Below the pieces are notes generated by a model, which was not told where the DNA came from, did no database searches, and saw nothing but the letters and a program-made list of their open reading frames with translations. A stretch of DNA of 64,000 bases from Hellea balneolensis DSM 19091 (GTDB taxonomy: Bacteria > Pseudomonadota > Alphaproteobacteria > Caulobacterales > Maricaulaceae): contig NZ_AUAC01000004.1 in the NCBI RefSeq assembly GCF_000428525.1, forward strand, positions 1 to 64,000, read 5' to 3'. Made by a program: the position numbers and the translations under genes. Positions 55,838 to 64,000 of the stretch are shown here, one piece after another. The number at the start of each line of letters is the position of its first letter. The first letter of the stretch is position 1.

Positions 55838-57876
55838 AGACAACAGCAACCCCTGAAATTGAGGACGAAAACTCTGGCGACGTAAAAAAAGCGCCCTGTA
55901 ATATTGTCTTTCTATCCATTCCCCCTGCATCGCTCGATACACCGCTAACAGGATATGCAGCCCGCATCATTAAAGAATCAGATGCAACACTTGTCTTAAA
56001 CTTTGGCGGAAAATTGATGGATTATGTGCGGCGTCAAGGGCCGCAAAATCTGATGAGCTTATCCGACTCCCGCAATTTAGACTCTGATACAGAGCGGGAA
56101 TTATTTTCTCTCGTAAATTACGATATTTCGACGATTGGCCTCGCCTTAGACGATATCCGCGTTTCTAAAGTCCCGACAGGTTCTGCTTGGGCTTTGGGAT
56201 TGCGGCCCCTGATTTTCAGAGAGCTCTATGCGGCCCATCGCTTGCGCAGGGTGCTGGAAGAAGGACACCGCTCTATTGTGGTCGTAAGCAGCGCCATATC
56301 AATCGTGGAAAAGGCCGTTTTATCACGGCTGATCAATCTACAGCGCAACGGTGATGTTATCGTCAATGGCGTAGGCCAAATAAAAAAAGGCTTGGTGGAA
56401 ACTGTCAACGTCGCTGATATCATGACGATCAGAGCCAAGCTCGCAAAAAGACGGCATAACCTTGAATTAACCGCAGCGCCTTTCAATGTGGAAACACTCG
56501 CAGGGGACTTTAGCGCCATTAAAGGAGAGCAACCCTCACCCGCAGATGTTTTACTTTTGCACCTGACAGATAATGCCATGTTCCATCAGAATGTAATTCC
56601 TGTATTGGACGAGCTGCAACGACGGAAAGTCAACGCCGCTGTTTTGATGTCCGGGGGCTTTAGCACAGAGCTCTATAAAGGACGGAAATTAGCAGAAAAA
56701 TGGAATGTTGCTTCAGTAAACCAGAAGTTTGAAATTAAAGACGCAGAACAATCAGAGCGAATCCATAAATCAATACAAGACAGGATTGAGGTGTCATGCC
56801 TAAGCCTGTCAACACCGATTAGCTGGGCACCGTTAATAGCAGCCCACTCACAATCTTACATGAATCGTACGATTAATCAGCTACTGACGTTTCATACGGC
56901 CTTTAACGTCATGATAGGGCGCACACGCGCAACCTCAGTTTATATGACGCAGTCACCTGATACAAACCCATTAGCCTATCTGGCCGTGGCGGCCTGCGGG
57001 GCGCGCGCAAGACCCTTTTACAGTTTCTCTTCCTTCTTAAATGCCAGTGAACGCACACTTCCTTTCGTCGCCCCCGCAATTCTTTTAGCTGGCGGCCAGC
57101 ATGAAATTGACATTCTAAAGCGTCGCAACAGTGACACAGCTGCCGAAGCAAGTGTTGTCGGCATTCCGGCGCTTGATGCTTTAATTGAAGCGAATAAAGA
57201 CGATGAGCGTGTAAGGCTACTCAATGCTTTAGATGTCTCGGAACGCCGGCCTATTGTGACTATTTTGACAAGCCGAGCATCGCCTGAAGATGAAGATCCC
57301 TGGATCGCCCGTATTATGCGATGGGCAGAATCTCAAGACATAGATATCGTCCTTGCACGGACCAACCGAAGCGGGACGAAGGATCTGACGCTTTTCAAAA
57401 ATATGGCTAAAAATAAAGGTTGGGATCATGTGAGCACCTTGGAAGACAGCAATCTGATAAATGCAGCCTTGATGAGCAGTGACGTCGTCGTCACTAATCA
57501 ACCTTCATTGGTATATAGCGCCATTTCTACGGGCGTTCCAATTATCCAAGCCTCAATAAATGACGACTCTGTTATGCCTGTAGAAAAAGGTGTCGGCTTC
57601 ACAGTGACCAGTGAGGTTGAGTTGCAAGATATTCTCAGCAGCGCACTTCTTGATGATGGCTACATACCGGAAGATATTCAAGAACGTCGAAATATGTTTT
57701 TATCCAGACTTAATGATAGTAGCTCCGAAACTGCGGCACAGCGTATCGTTCAGAAATTTCTCGATACTGAAGGCGTTGTAAGCTTTGAACCACCATTTAT
57801 TGAGAAACTTATGCCGGGACGTTTCCCAAGTGAAATCTTTGGGTCTATCAATTCTGCAAATTTCAATGATGTTTAA
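55822..57876 (+). CDS. 684-residue GT-B-like protein of the glycan cluster
   Basis: A large soluble protein. The C-terminal ~170 residues look like the nucleotide-sugar half of GT-B enzymes (RPIVTILTSRASPEDEDPW, SSDVVVTNQPSLVYSAISTG, GVPIIQAS), as in capsule-type or CDP-glycerol-transferase relatives. The middle part has a second Rossmann-like pattern (SVYMTQSPDTNPLAYLAVAA). Its plan matches the C-terminal half of the 1275-residue protein downstream. I would call it a putative glycosyl or glycerophosphate transferase. No signal peptide or membrane helix. Confidence 0.6.
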   Translation: MSGDIETTATPEIEDENSGDVKKAPCNIVFLSIPPASLDTPLTGYAARIIKESDATLVLNFGGKLMDYVRRQGPQNLMSLSDSRNLDSDTERELFSLVNYDISTIGLALDDIRVSKVPTGSAWALGLRPLIFRELYAAHRLRRVLEEGHRSIVVVSSAISIVEKAVLSRLINLQRNGDVIVNGVGQIKKGLVETVNVADIMTIRAKLAKRRHNLELTAAPFNVETLAGDFSAIKGEQPSPADVLLLHLTDNAMFHQNVIPVLDELQRRKVNAAVLMSGGFSTELYKGRKLAEKWNVASVNQKFEIKDAEQSERIHKSIQDRIEVSCLSLSTPISWAPLIAAHSQSYMNRTINQLLTFHTAFNVMIGRTRATSVYMTQSPDTNPLAYLAVAACGARARPFYSFSSFLNASERTLPFVAPAILLAGGQHEIDILKRRNSDTAAEASVVGIPALDALIEANKDDERVRLLNALDVSERRPIVTILTSRASPEDEDPWIARIMRWAESQDIDIVLARTNRSGTKDLTLFKNMAKNKGWDHVSTLEDSNLINAALMSSDVVVTNQPSLVYSAISTGVPIIQASINDDSVMPVEKGVGFTVTSEVELQDILSSALLDDGYIPEDIQERRNMFLSRLNDSSSETAAQRIVQKFLDTEGVVSFEPPFIEKLMPGRFPSEIFGSINSANFNDV

Positions 57877-58036
57877 TGTCAACCGAGCCGCTTAACTTTG
57901 CGGGTGAATAATAGAATGCATTTCTAACTGCTGAAGTTTTCAATTGTTTCCTGTTAAACTTTTGACTAGAAGCCCAACAAAGCTTGGGGCGTCGTCCAAA
58001 GCTTAGGGACATTGTTTATTTCTGGAGGTAAATACC

Positions 58037-58204
58037 GTGAGACAAGTAGCTAAAAAATCAGTATCTGAACTTAAATCACTTAGCGAGGAATTAGCCCTCG
58101 AAGCGCAAATTGCTCAATATCGTGCGGACATCATTGAAGCCAATGTACGTAAGATGAAAAGCCAAGCAGAGTACACAAAACTTCGTGCTGCGATTAAGCG
58201 CTAA
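58037..58204 (+). CDS. 55-residue helical small protein
   Basis: Starts at GTG 58037 after a strong GGAGG, ends TAA at 58202-58204. The product (MRQVAKKSVSELKSLSEEL at the N-terminus, LRAAIKR at the end) is highly charged and almost entirely helical, with heptad-like spacing suggesting a coiled coil or helical hairpin. It stands between the two GT-B-like genes. It matches no family I know, with only a vague likeness to ribosomal protein L29. A small adaptor or regulator of the cluster is possible. Confidence 0.65.
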   Translation: MRQVAKKSVSELKSLSEELALEAQIAQYRADIIEANVRKMKSQAEYTKLRAAIKR

Positions 58205-58211
58205 TTTTCAA

Positions 58212-58240
58212 TCACCGAGTAAAGTTTCCTTACTTGGTGA
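58212..58240 (+). promoter_or_regulatory. strong stem-loop between the small and the giant gene
   Basis: TCACCGAGTAA (58212-58222) pairs with TTACTTGGTGA (58230-58240), 11 bp with one wobble, loop of 7. It begins 8 bases after the small gene's stop. It has no U-run, so it is more likely a processing, stability or attenuation structure than a plain terminator. Confidence 0.55.
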
Positions 58241-58272
58241 CTCACTTAGATAATTTTGTGACCTCTTCCGAT

Positions 58273-61200
58273 ATGGATAAGACACAACGGACGAGTTTTC
58301 GGCTCGTCCTTTTGTCGTTTATCAACCGAGCCTTTGTGTGGTTTTTGACACGCTTTTCAACCAAAGCGGGTTCAAATCCCCTTTGGCGTTTGGCGGGGCG
58401 ATTTCTCTTCATTGAAATGCAAACCCGGCAATGGCGTGGGCCCCTATCGGCAAAGCCTTATATAGATTTTGAACGCTATTTCGCATCATCGGCTGAACAT
58501 TTAGAGCGGTTTCAAAACTTTATTGCCGGCAACGGTATCTTAGTTGACCTATTGGCGGCAAATTGGTTTGAATATCTTCCGATTAAAGAGCGCGTCCCTG
58601 TAACATCGCTCTTCCGCCGCATATACCAAGGAGAGAACGTTTGGCTGTCTTATCGTAATCGCCCAGCTCTCGTTGATAAACTCTCTACGCTTGAAAACGT
58701 TGACCAAGACTCACTTCCAGACTCTGTCTTTATTGTGCCCGTCCGTTCTATTGGCGGCGTCACAGCTGTTTGGCTGAAACTCAATAAAACTCTCAGCACA
58801 ATTGGCGGAACTGTCCAAAAAGCCGTAAACGCAATTTTCAGAGGGATTGATGGTTTTTTCTCAGGATTAACACTCGTTTTACTCTCCATACCATTATTTT
58901 TGTTTTCTGTCCTCGGACTAGCGTCACCTGCGATTAAAGCGTGGATCACTCGCTGTAAGATTAGCCAACTTTCCGGGCTCGCGCCTCAATCTTCTAGAAT
59001 TGACTCCTTACTAAGCCAATATGAAACGTTCTATGCGGGCAGCACTGATACAGCTAAAATCACTGCCCTCCTGAAACGCCCCGCTTTACGTCATATTTTA
59101 TCACAAGAGCGTCTCAACAATATGGCGTTTAATCAGCGCGTTCTTGTTAGTTCTCTTTTCCGCCGTAGCGCGGCGCATGACGAGTCATTTGCAAAGCTAA
59201 TGGCAACCGCCAATATAAATGAAGCCATCGCCGTCCGTAGTCAGCGCCATGTCCCGCAACTTACGGAACCAGGCGCCCAACAAAAAGCCGAGTGGGACGT
59301 ATTTAAAAAACTAAATTCTGGCCAAAAACATAAGTCAAACTCAGTCCAAGCCATGGCACTGAAACCTGCAAGCCCAGCAATAAAAGTGGCTCGCACGCGG
59401 GCAGTTCCTAACAGTGAGTCCGTCTTGCAGCAGCAAGGTTGGTTTAACCCCGCCAAGAAGACAGATCTGCAATTTGCCACAAGCTTACGAGAACGCGCCT
59501 TTGAAGATGCAGCAGATTTTATAAATAAAGCTGAAAATTTCGAAGCCTTATCTCCTCAAATGATGACCAAGGCTGGTGCTGTAATGGCGCTTTTACAAAA
59601 ACCATTCAGTCATACGCTGGCAAGCCAAAAAATTGAGAATGAACTCCTAATTCCGAAAGCCATACGCAACAGGACACAAAAAGAGCAAGCGCAATCAGCC
59701 CTCGCGGCAAGTTTGAAACATCTCTACCCAGCTTATGAGGGTGAACAGGCCCGCTCTCCCCTCGCATGTTGGACCGCGCTTGAGGACGCGCTCTCTGATG
59801 ATACAGAATTCTCATTTGCTTCCGAGGTTTTAACGGCCTCATATTCGGGCACAGCCTATAACCGTATTACGGATCGCTCCGTCTCTTTTGATACATTTAT
59901 GATCACGCGGCTCGAGGAAATATTAGATAAAATTCGGCTTTGGGTCGATTGGGATGACTGCCCGACATCAGCTTTAGTCGCATATGCTCACGCTGCCGCC
60001 CATATCGGCAATAGGGTCAATTTTGATTTCTTTGTAACGACATTGGAGGGTCAAGCTGGAATTCCTCCAAGGTTCATTATAAATTTACGTGATAGTTTCT
60101 TCAACTCGGGTATCCATTCTTTGGATGCCATTCTTTCACCCTCGAAACATGCCGATGAAGCATCGCAGCTTCGCAATATTTCTTCTGATAAAAAATATCT
60201 TTGTTTGGTTGAAATGGGTGCACGTGTTCAAGCGCTGCGACAAGTTGAAGGCATTACAGATAAAGACCTTTGCGGCCCTGTGGCTCCGACAGATGCAGTG
60301 AAGTTCCCCCCTAATGCGGCTTTGGTGCAGGCAGAGGATTTTATTCCGATGTATTCCGCTGAGGACATGGAAATCGGCCAAGAAGTCGATAAGCTTACGA
60401 AACATTACCTCAATCAAGCCCGGGCTGCTCTGAGGTCAGCCGGAGTGTCCGAACGTTATGTTGATGCTGTGGAAGTCACACACGCTACAATTTTCTTTGC
60501 ATTGTACCGTGACGCCGTTTCAGCCCGTATTTGCGAAAAATTGATTGAAACAGCTTCGGATTATGACGGCGTTATTTTACTGACAAAAACTGGGCAAATA
60601 TTAGGCAATATGATCGCGCCTGCCATAGATGCTGTAGGACGTGAAAATGTCTATCTGTCCCTAGGGTCACACAGAAGTCCGGAATTTTTCAGCGCCCTTA
60701 CAACCATGCGGGCCTCAGCAAAAACAACAAGACCTAAAGCTTCATCCAAACCCATTGAAATATCAGATGATTGGACTTCTGCCATGGGTAGCTGGGTCTC
60801 AGAAACTATGAGTTTCCACGGCAAGTCTATGCAAATGGTTAAGCCAGGCCCCTATTCTGTTATGACTTTGGAACATATCAATGGATATTTTGATAGCTAT
60901 CAAGCCTTGGTCCGAGAGGGTCTTGCTCATAGTCATGTTGAGCTTTTCACTTCAGCGGCAAATACACAGCTAAATGACCATATTTTGGAGGGCGGCTTTG
61001 CGCCTTATGAAACAGGATATGAGTTAAGACACAAAGTATTACGTCCGCGCACGCCTGATGCTCGCCCTTGGGTTACGCCATTTGTTCAAACCCTTCGCGG
61101 TAGTTTCGACGACTTTAAGAGTCCTTACCTGCCAGTTTATAAGACCATGGTCCTCGAACGTGTCCAAGCCGTCCTCACGCAACGGCTCCCTCAAATAATG

Positions 61201-62100
61201 GATGCCATGAGCTATTTCAGGGCGCGTTTTGCAGAAGGTCTTCCTGACTATGTCTTTACAGGACCTAACCAACATATGATTTCTCGCTCAGCGGCTTATT
61301 GTGCGAAAGCGGCAGGCGTTCCAGTCTATGACTTCTTAATCCTAGCCAATACGAACCATCCTCGATACCGGCCTATCGTTGCAGATTACGCCTATCTGTA
61401 TGATCCTTGGTATAAAGACATTTATCAGAGCTTTTTTGGTATGGAAAAAGAACAGCTCCGCACTGCAGGACCATTGTTTGAATATAGCGAGCGTTTGAAA
61501 CAGGAACCTAATAGTGACTACGCCGCACCCCGTGGGAAAACGCATATTGTCTTCTTCTCTCAAAGTGCCAATTACGACAATTCAAAATTAATGCTGGAGT
61601 CAATTTGTCAGGCAACCAAAGATCGCAAAGACATTTACATTACAGTAAAGCTTCATCCGCATGAGAGCCCGGCTAATGTCGAGCGTTATACACAAATTGC
61701 CGCTGATAATGGCGTCAAAGATAATATCTATGTTTTCCATAAAGGCGATGCTGTGGCGTTGTTAAATCAAGCAGACCTTGTTGTGCAGAGCTTCTCCAAT
61801 ATCGGCCTTGATGCCCTTTTGCTTAAAAAACCTGTTATTACATTTAAACCAAAAACAGACCTGAAAGCCCGTATTTTCTTGTACGAGAAGGATATAGGCT
61901 ATGTTGTAAGTACTAAGCGAACGCTTACCAATAAAATCAAGAAGTTTCTTAAAGATCCCAAAGACCGCGAAGCTATGCAAGTCATTGCCGATAATTTTGC
62001 GGAGGAAAACGACCATTTCTTACGCGGTCAAAATGCGGCAAGGGTGATGAAAACAGTACAAGAAGACGTAGAGCGGTTTAGGACCGCTCGCGAGACCTAG
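58273..62100 (+). CDS. giant GT-B-like protein with capsule-synthesis-type C-terminus
   Basis: About 1275 residues. The N-terminal ~270 residues are unlike the rest and hold one clear membrane helix (near 195-218: LTLVLLSIPLFLFSVLGLA). A long helical middle follows. The C-terminal half is GT-B-like, with VFFSQSANYDNSKLML, VKLHPHESPANVERY and ADLVVQSFSNIGLDALLLKK, close in style to capsule-synthesis and CDP-glycerol transferases, and resembles the 684-residue protein upstream. Start uncertain: an ATG at 58273 without a good ribosome site, or TTG 58234/GTG 58237, which would fall inside the hairpin. A membrane-bound glycan polymerase or transferase is the best guess. Confidence 0.65.
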   Translation: MDKTQRTSFRLVLLSFINRAFVWFLTRFSTKAGSNPLWRLAGRFLFIEMQTRQWRGPLSAKPYIDFERYFASSAEHLERFQNFIAGNGILVDLLAANWFEYLPIKERVPVTSLFRRIYQGENVWLSYRNRPALVDKLSTLENVDQDSLPDSVFIVPVRSIGGVTAVWLKLNKTLSTIGGTVQKAVNAIFRGIDGFFSGLTLVLLSIPLFLFSVLGLASPAIKAWITRCKISQLSGLAPQSSRIDSLLSQYETFYAGSTDTAKITALLKRPALRHILSQERLNNMAFNQRVLVSSLFRRSAAHDESFAKLMATANINEAIAVRSQRHVPQLTEPGAQQKAEWDVFKKLNSGQKHKSNSVQAMALKPASPAIKVARTRAVPNSESVLQQQGWFNPAKKTDLQFATSLRERAFEDAADFINKAENFEALSPQMMTKAGAVMALLQKPFSHTLASQKIENELLIPKAIRNRTQKEQAQSALAASLKHLYPAYEGEQARSPLACWTALEDALSDDTEFSFASEVLTASYSGTAYNRITDRSVSFDTFMITRLEEILDKIRLWVDWDDCPTSALVAYAHAAAHIGNRVNFDFFVTTLEGQAGIPPRFIINLRDSFFNSGIHSLDAILSPSKHADEASQLRNISSDKKYLCLVEMGARVQALRQVEGITDKDLCGPVAPTDAVKFPPNAALVQAEDFIPMYSAEDMEIGQEVDKLTKHYLNQARAALRSAGVSERYVDAVEVTHATIFFALYRDAVSARICEKLIETASDYDGVILLTKTGQILGNMIAPAIDAVGRENVYLSLGSHRSPEFFSALTTMRASAKTTRPKASSKPIEISDDWTSAMGSWVSETMSFHGKSMQMVKPGPYSVMTLEHINGYFDSYQALVREGLAHSHVELFTSAANTQLNDHILEGGFAPYETGYELRHKVLRPRTPDARPWVTPFVQTLRGSFDDFKSPYLPVYKTMVLERVQAVLTQRLPQIMDAMSYFRARFAEGLPDYVFTGPNQHMISRSAAYCAKAAGVPVYDFLILANTNHPRYRPIVADYAYLYDPWYKDIYQSFFGMEKEQLRTAGPLFEYSERLKQEPNSDYAAPRGKTHIVFFSQSANYDNSKLMLESICQATKDRKDIYITVKLHPHESPANVERYTQIAADNGVKDNIYVFHKGDAVALLNQADLVVQSFSNIGLDALLLKKPVITFKPKTDLKARIFLYEKDIGYVVSTKRTLTNKIKKFLKDPKDREAMQVIADNFAEENDHFLRGQNAARVMKTVQEDVERFRTARET

Positions 62101-62167
62101 ATCACGGCAGACTTGCCGCGATAAATGAGATTATGTTATGAGCGGTAACCGCGAGACGGAGAAGATT

Positions 62168-63214
62168 ATGAGCACAGTATGCTATGATGGCCCAAGTAAC
62201 TTTATCGACATTGTCGAAAAAGACGGCTACTTTTTAATTAAAAATTTTTTCAAGCGTGAAGCGGTTGAAAAAGCACGTGCTGAATTAAAAGTCATTCTGG
62301 ACAAAGATGAAGCCCGCCGCAAAAAGTCCGACGGTCCAGCCGTAGACTCCAGTGTAGAATTTCGTTCGATTTACACGAAATTAATGCATACAATTTGGTT
62401 CCCGAGTCTCCAATCCCCGGGTTATCTTGAACTTACCAATGATATGTTTTCATCATCTGTTATGAAAGACTTCATCAGAGACTTAGCCGGCGATAATTTC
62501 CGCATGCGCATTGACCTTATTCGCAGAAGCTCAGGCGAGAATGATTGGGTCGATAATTTCCAGCTACCACATGTATGGCACCGCGACACATTGGGCGAGT
62601 TTACATTTGGTATCTTCTTTGATGATATGCCCGAGAATGGAGGCGGAGGTACAGCCGTAATTCCTGGAACACATTGGGATACGCGTGATCCGAGATGGGA
62701 CCTTATGTTGGGACCTGAGAAAAATATGACGCGCAAACACCACCTCGGAAACCGTCAGCTCTTAACACTTCCGCCTGAGTATGTCGCAGATGCGAAACTA
62801 AATCAGCGGGTTGCAAAGAAAGCGAACCAAAAAAAGGTCGAGATTGCAGGTCAAATGGGCGATATATACTTCTTCTTGAATGATACATGGCACGGCCGCG
62901 CGCCAAACGTGACAGATAAGCGTTGGATGATTTCACGTATCGGCTGTTTTGCAACCGAGTTCCCCTTTAAAGATGACATCCCGCTACCCGCAGGCATGCA
63001 GAATCTGAAAGGACCCATGGGTGAGCATTTTAACCGGCATCAGACACCAAACATTCAGACAGACACATTACTGCGCCGCATGGCTTATAAGCGCAAAGCA
63101 AACATGCTAACACGCATGGCCGCGCGCGAAAAAGATAAGCTTTTAACTCGCTTTTACAGCCAACCTGACATCGCGGCGGCGCGTGAGGCTGTGCTCAGTT
63201 CACATAACGTTTAA
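62168..63214 (+). CDS. PhyH-family Fe(II)/2-oxoglutarate dioxygenase
   Basis: A 348-residue protein. WHRDTLGEFTFGIFFDD provides the H-x-D metal pair, NDTWHGRAPNVTDKRWMISR the distal His and the 2-oxoglutarate Arg; GGGGTAVIPGTHW is another PhyH mark. It would hydroxylate a small or polymer-bound substrate with iron, O2 and 2-oxoglutarate. The start at 62168 (MSTVCYD) follows GGAG at six bases; a start at 62138 is possible. In the glycan-like cluster, so a sugar, lipid or amino-acid modification is likely. Confidence 0.85.
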   Translation: MSTVCYDGPSNFIDIVEKDGYFLIKNFFKREAVEKARAELKVILDKDEARRKKSDGPAVDSSVEFRSIYTKLMHTIWFPSLQSPGYLELTNDMFSSSVMKDFIRDLAGDNFRMRIDLIRRSSGENDWVDNFQLPHVWHRDTLGEFTFGIFFDDMPENGGGGTAVIPGTHWDTRDPRWDLMLGPEKNMTRKHHLGNRQLLTLPPEYVADAKLNQRVAKKANQKKVEIAGQMGDIYFFLNDTWHGRAPNVTDKRWMISRIGCFATEFPFKDDIPLPAGMQNLKGPMGEHFNRHQTPNIQTDTLLRRMAYKRKANMLTRMAAREKDKLLTRFYSQPDIAAAREAVLSSHNV

Positions 63215-63231
63215 GTCCAAACCCCGCTGGA

Positions 63232-64000
63232 ATGTCCACCACCTCTAAAGAGAACCGCGCTTATCTTAAGCGCGCTTGGCGGCATATTCTGGGCGCCGGC
63301 TTGTGGCGTCACAAAGCACGGGCGGCTTTTATATTTCTAACGGGGTTTTTGACGACGGCTATTCAAATTTTTGCTGTTCTTCTTCTTGTTGGGGCAGCCC
63401 GAGCCTATGACGCCGAAGGTTTACTATCCTATGGACCAGTCAATATCGATTTGTCTAAATCGGCGGGCAACAACCAACTGATTTACGCGATCCTTGCAGG
63501 TATAATGTTGGTGTTATCAATATTAGCCGGAATTGGACATAAATTAATAGTAACCCGCATTGGGCGTCAATTTTATGAAGACCTTTTAAACGATACGCGC
63601 CAACGTCTGGTCAGCGCTGTTAAAAGCGGACGCGGTTTTGACCGTAGTTCCTACCTCCAATATCTCAGCCGCGACTGCCGCTATCTCAGCCTGAGCTATA
63701 TCCGCGTCATGAACCTGATTCAGCCAGCGCTTCTACTTATATCCGTTTTTGTGATTTCATTCATTACAGTTCCGATTGCGGCAGCTTTTTTGGGGATGGC
63801 AGCTTTACTTGTTCTACCGCTGAATATTTACCTAATCTTATGGGCTGCCCGTACATCACAAGACATTCAAAATTCAGCTAAGCTCAAAAGCAAAGAAGAA
63901 GCAGATTTTGTGACACGTGTCAGTTCTGACCCCTTCATCACAGAATCACAGCCGAAAGAGCTCATTAAAGCTGACCGACCCGGAGAAGTCGGATTTCTGG
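63232..64000 (+). CDS. ABC-exporter-like membrane protein (partial, runs off the window)
   Basis: An open reading frame from ATG 63232 with no stop before the window end, 256 codons visible. Four hydrophobic helices are seen (about 35-58, 86-106, 162-182, 186-206), with a basic N-terminus (LKRAWRHILG). The arrangement (two helices, a long cytoplasmic arginine-rich loop, then two helices) resembles the transmembrane domain of ABC exporters; the ATPase part would lie beyond 64000. Start 17 bases after the PhyH stop, so same operon. It may export the product of the cluster. Confidence 0.65.
   Translation, partial: MSTTSKENRAYLKRAWRHILGAGLWRHKARAAFIFLTGFLTTAIQIFAVLLLVGAARAYDAEGLLSYGPVNIDLSKSAGNNQLIYAILAGIMLVLSILAGIGHKLIVTRIGRQFYEDLLNDTRQRLVSAVKSGRGFDRSSYLQYLSRDCRYLSLSYIRVMNLIQPALLLISVFVISFITVPIAAAFLGMAALLVLPLNIYLILWAARTSQDIQNSAKLKSKEEADFVTRVSSDPFITESQPKELIKADRPGEVGFL

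Overview
The window looks like the chromosome of a moderate-GC (roughly 50%) marine alphaproteobacterium, most likely of the Hyphomonadaceae/Maricaulales type. Grounds are the mdh-sucC-sucD-sucA-sucB gene order, zapE next to mdh, sdhC-sdhD-sdhA, the def-fmt-truA/dapE neighbourhood and GANTC-containing promoter motifs. The genus assignment is inference; no 16S rRNA is present.

Layout. 1-1477: an IS110-family insertion sequence with a structured 3' non-coding stretch that may encode its bridge RNA. It abuts, and apparently truncates, the last of three tandem paralogous membrane-protein genes (1478-2697). 2756-9813: TCA-cycle operon on the minus strand (sucC, a small membrane gene, sucD, sucA, and sucB with two lipoyl domains). 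9958-13080: small accessory genes (DUF2306, a LytTR regulator with a probable frameshift, thioesterase, acetyltransferase, an AT-rich secreted protein). 13195-15734: mdh, an orphan small gene, zapE and a previously unannotated 34-codon membrane peptide coupled to zapE. 15911-18903: channel-like protein, ArsC, acyltransferase, and a secreted protein preceded by two identical operator-like palindromes. 19088-28262: succinate dehydrogenase, with sdhB separated from sdhCDA by a trimeric autotransporter adhesin, a DUF4197 lipoprotein, an enoyl-CoA hydratase and an EamA transporter. 28409-31614: def, a broken PemK/MazF-type toxin gene, fmt, GNAT and truA. 31619-36102: histidine kinase, LysR regulator and three exported proteins. 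36236-41012: membrane protein and dapE, cupin, msrA, N-formylglutamate amidohydrolase-like and YbdK-like genes.

41013-41474 holds tRNA-Ser(GGA), a partial copy of its 5' half and palindromic repeats. 41475-47594: flavoprotein, TauE-like exporter, 5-oxoprolinase genes pxpABC and a PabB-PabC fusion. 47644-54815: ZntB/CorA transporter, then a compact MoxR cluster (DUF4129, DUF4350, MoxR, DUF58, SpoIIM, RDD) with overlapping starts and stops. 54881-64000: a cluster I do not recognise as any described system. It contains a Gfo/Idh/MocA-like dehydrogenase, a 684-residue GT-B-like protein, a 55-residue helical protein, a 1275-1288-residue relative of the 684-residue protein, a PhyH-type dioxygenase and an ABC-exporter-like membrane protein that runs off the window. 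It looks like a surface-glycan or glycoconjugate locus and is the best candidate here for an undescribed system.

Functionally the window combines central carbon metabolism, glutamate/glutathione-type amino-acid chemistry, cell-envelope proteins and one probable glycan assembly system. Mobile DNA is limited to the IS110 element; I see no prophage, integrase or CRISPR array.
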